Below are positions 5,486-5,561 of a stretch of DNA of 5,561 bases, piece by piece (within the stretch, counting starts at the first letter, position 1; every line of letters starts with the position of its first letter). The notes beneath the pieces were generated by a model, which was not told the DNA's origin, ran no database searches, and saw only the letters and a program-made list of their open reading frames with translations. Made by a program: the position numbers and the translations under genes. The DNA is from JBGOUJ01 sp041477005. GTDB taxonomy: Bacteria > Acidobacteriota > Terriglobia > Bryobacterales > JACQDG01. The DNA lies in the NCBI GenBank assembly GCA_041477005.1, contig JBGOUJ010000528.1, forward strand, positions 1 to 5,561, in the 5' to 3' direction.

Positions 5486-5561
5486 ACGTTACGGCACAGC
5501 GGATACACGTAGATGCGTTTGGGCGACAGACCGTGCGCCTGATGAAGGCGGTCCATGCGAC
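5426..5561. other. unrelated sequence abutting the broken ATPase, possible end of an insertion element
   Basis: From about 5426 the sequence no longer continues the ATPase and becomes more GC-rich, beginning TGTATTTATTTACCGCC. On the minus strand an open frame enters from the right edge (phase 5559) and stops at 5445-5443, only about 17 nt from the junction. Its visible part contains MDRLHQAHGLSPKRIYVYPL, which I do not recognise. A gene ending just inside the junction is the layout of many insertion sequences, but no inverted repeat or target duplication can be tested within the window. A deletion joining two chromosomal loci is equally possible. Confidence 0.35.

Overview
The window looks like a chromosomal segment of a GC-rich bacterium, most probably an acidobacterium of the Solibacter/Bryobacter type. 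This is an inference from gene content and style: a DCC-fused lipase maturation factor, an exported amidohydrolase and a small conserved unknown protein, all strongly GC-biased at third positions. No rRNA or marker gene confirms it. No tRNA, rRNA or CRISPR array was seen.

Left part (1-2500). A 601-codon reading frame on the minus strand fills 1-1803 and runs off the left edge. It joins an N-terminal DCC thiol-disulfide oxidoreductase-like domain to a multi-spanning lipase maturation factor (LMF1-like) domain. A 282-nt divergent spacer follows, holding a small perfect hairpin and a good sigma70-type promoter for a 137-residue conserved protein of unknown function (2086-2499).

Middle (2500-4051). 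A 277-nt gap holds a long GC-rich hairpin (possible terminator), an AT-rich inverted repeat that could be an operator, and a -10-like hexamer. Then comes an intact amidohydrolase with a signal peptide and all six expected metal or catalytic residues. It is probably the best-functioning enzyme gene of the window.

Right part (4052-5561). Base composition drops, and three consecutive accessory genes are each damaged in a different way. A BrnA-like ribbon-helix-helix antitoxin has a 13-bp tandem duplication that puts its natural start out of frame. A DUF6868-type membrane protein has lost its second half. A COG4637-type AAA ATPase is cut off before its catalytic Walker B region and continues into unrelated sequence. 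Between the antitoxin and the DUF6868 gene lies an imperfect hairpin with AAC/GTT ends that resembles an integron attC site, so the small genes may have arrived as cassettes. The region reads as a decaying accessory island beside housekeeping-type genes. The most interesting points are the frame-setting 13-bp duplication in the antitoxin, the attC-like hairpin and the DCC-LMF fusion.
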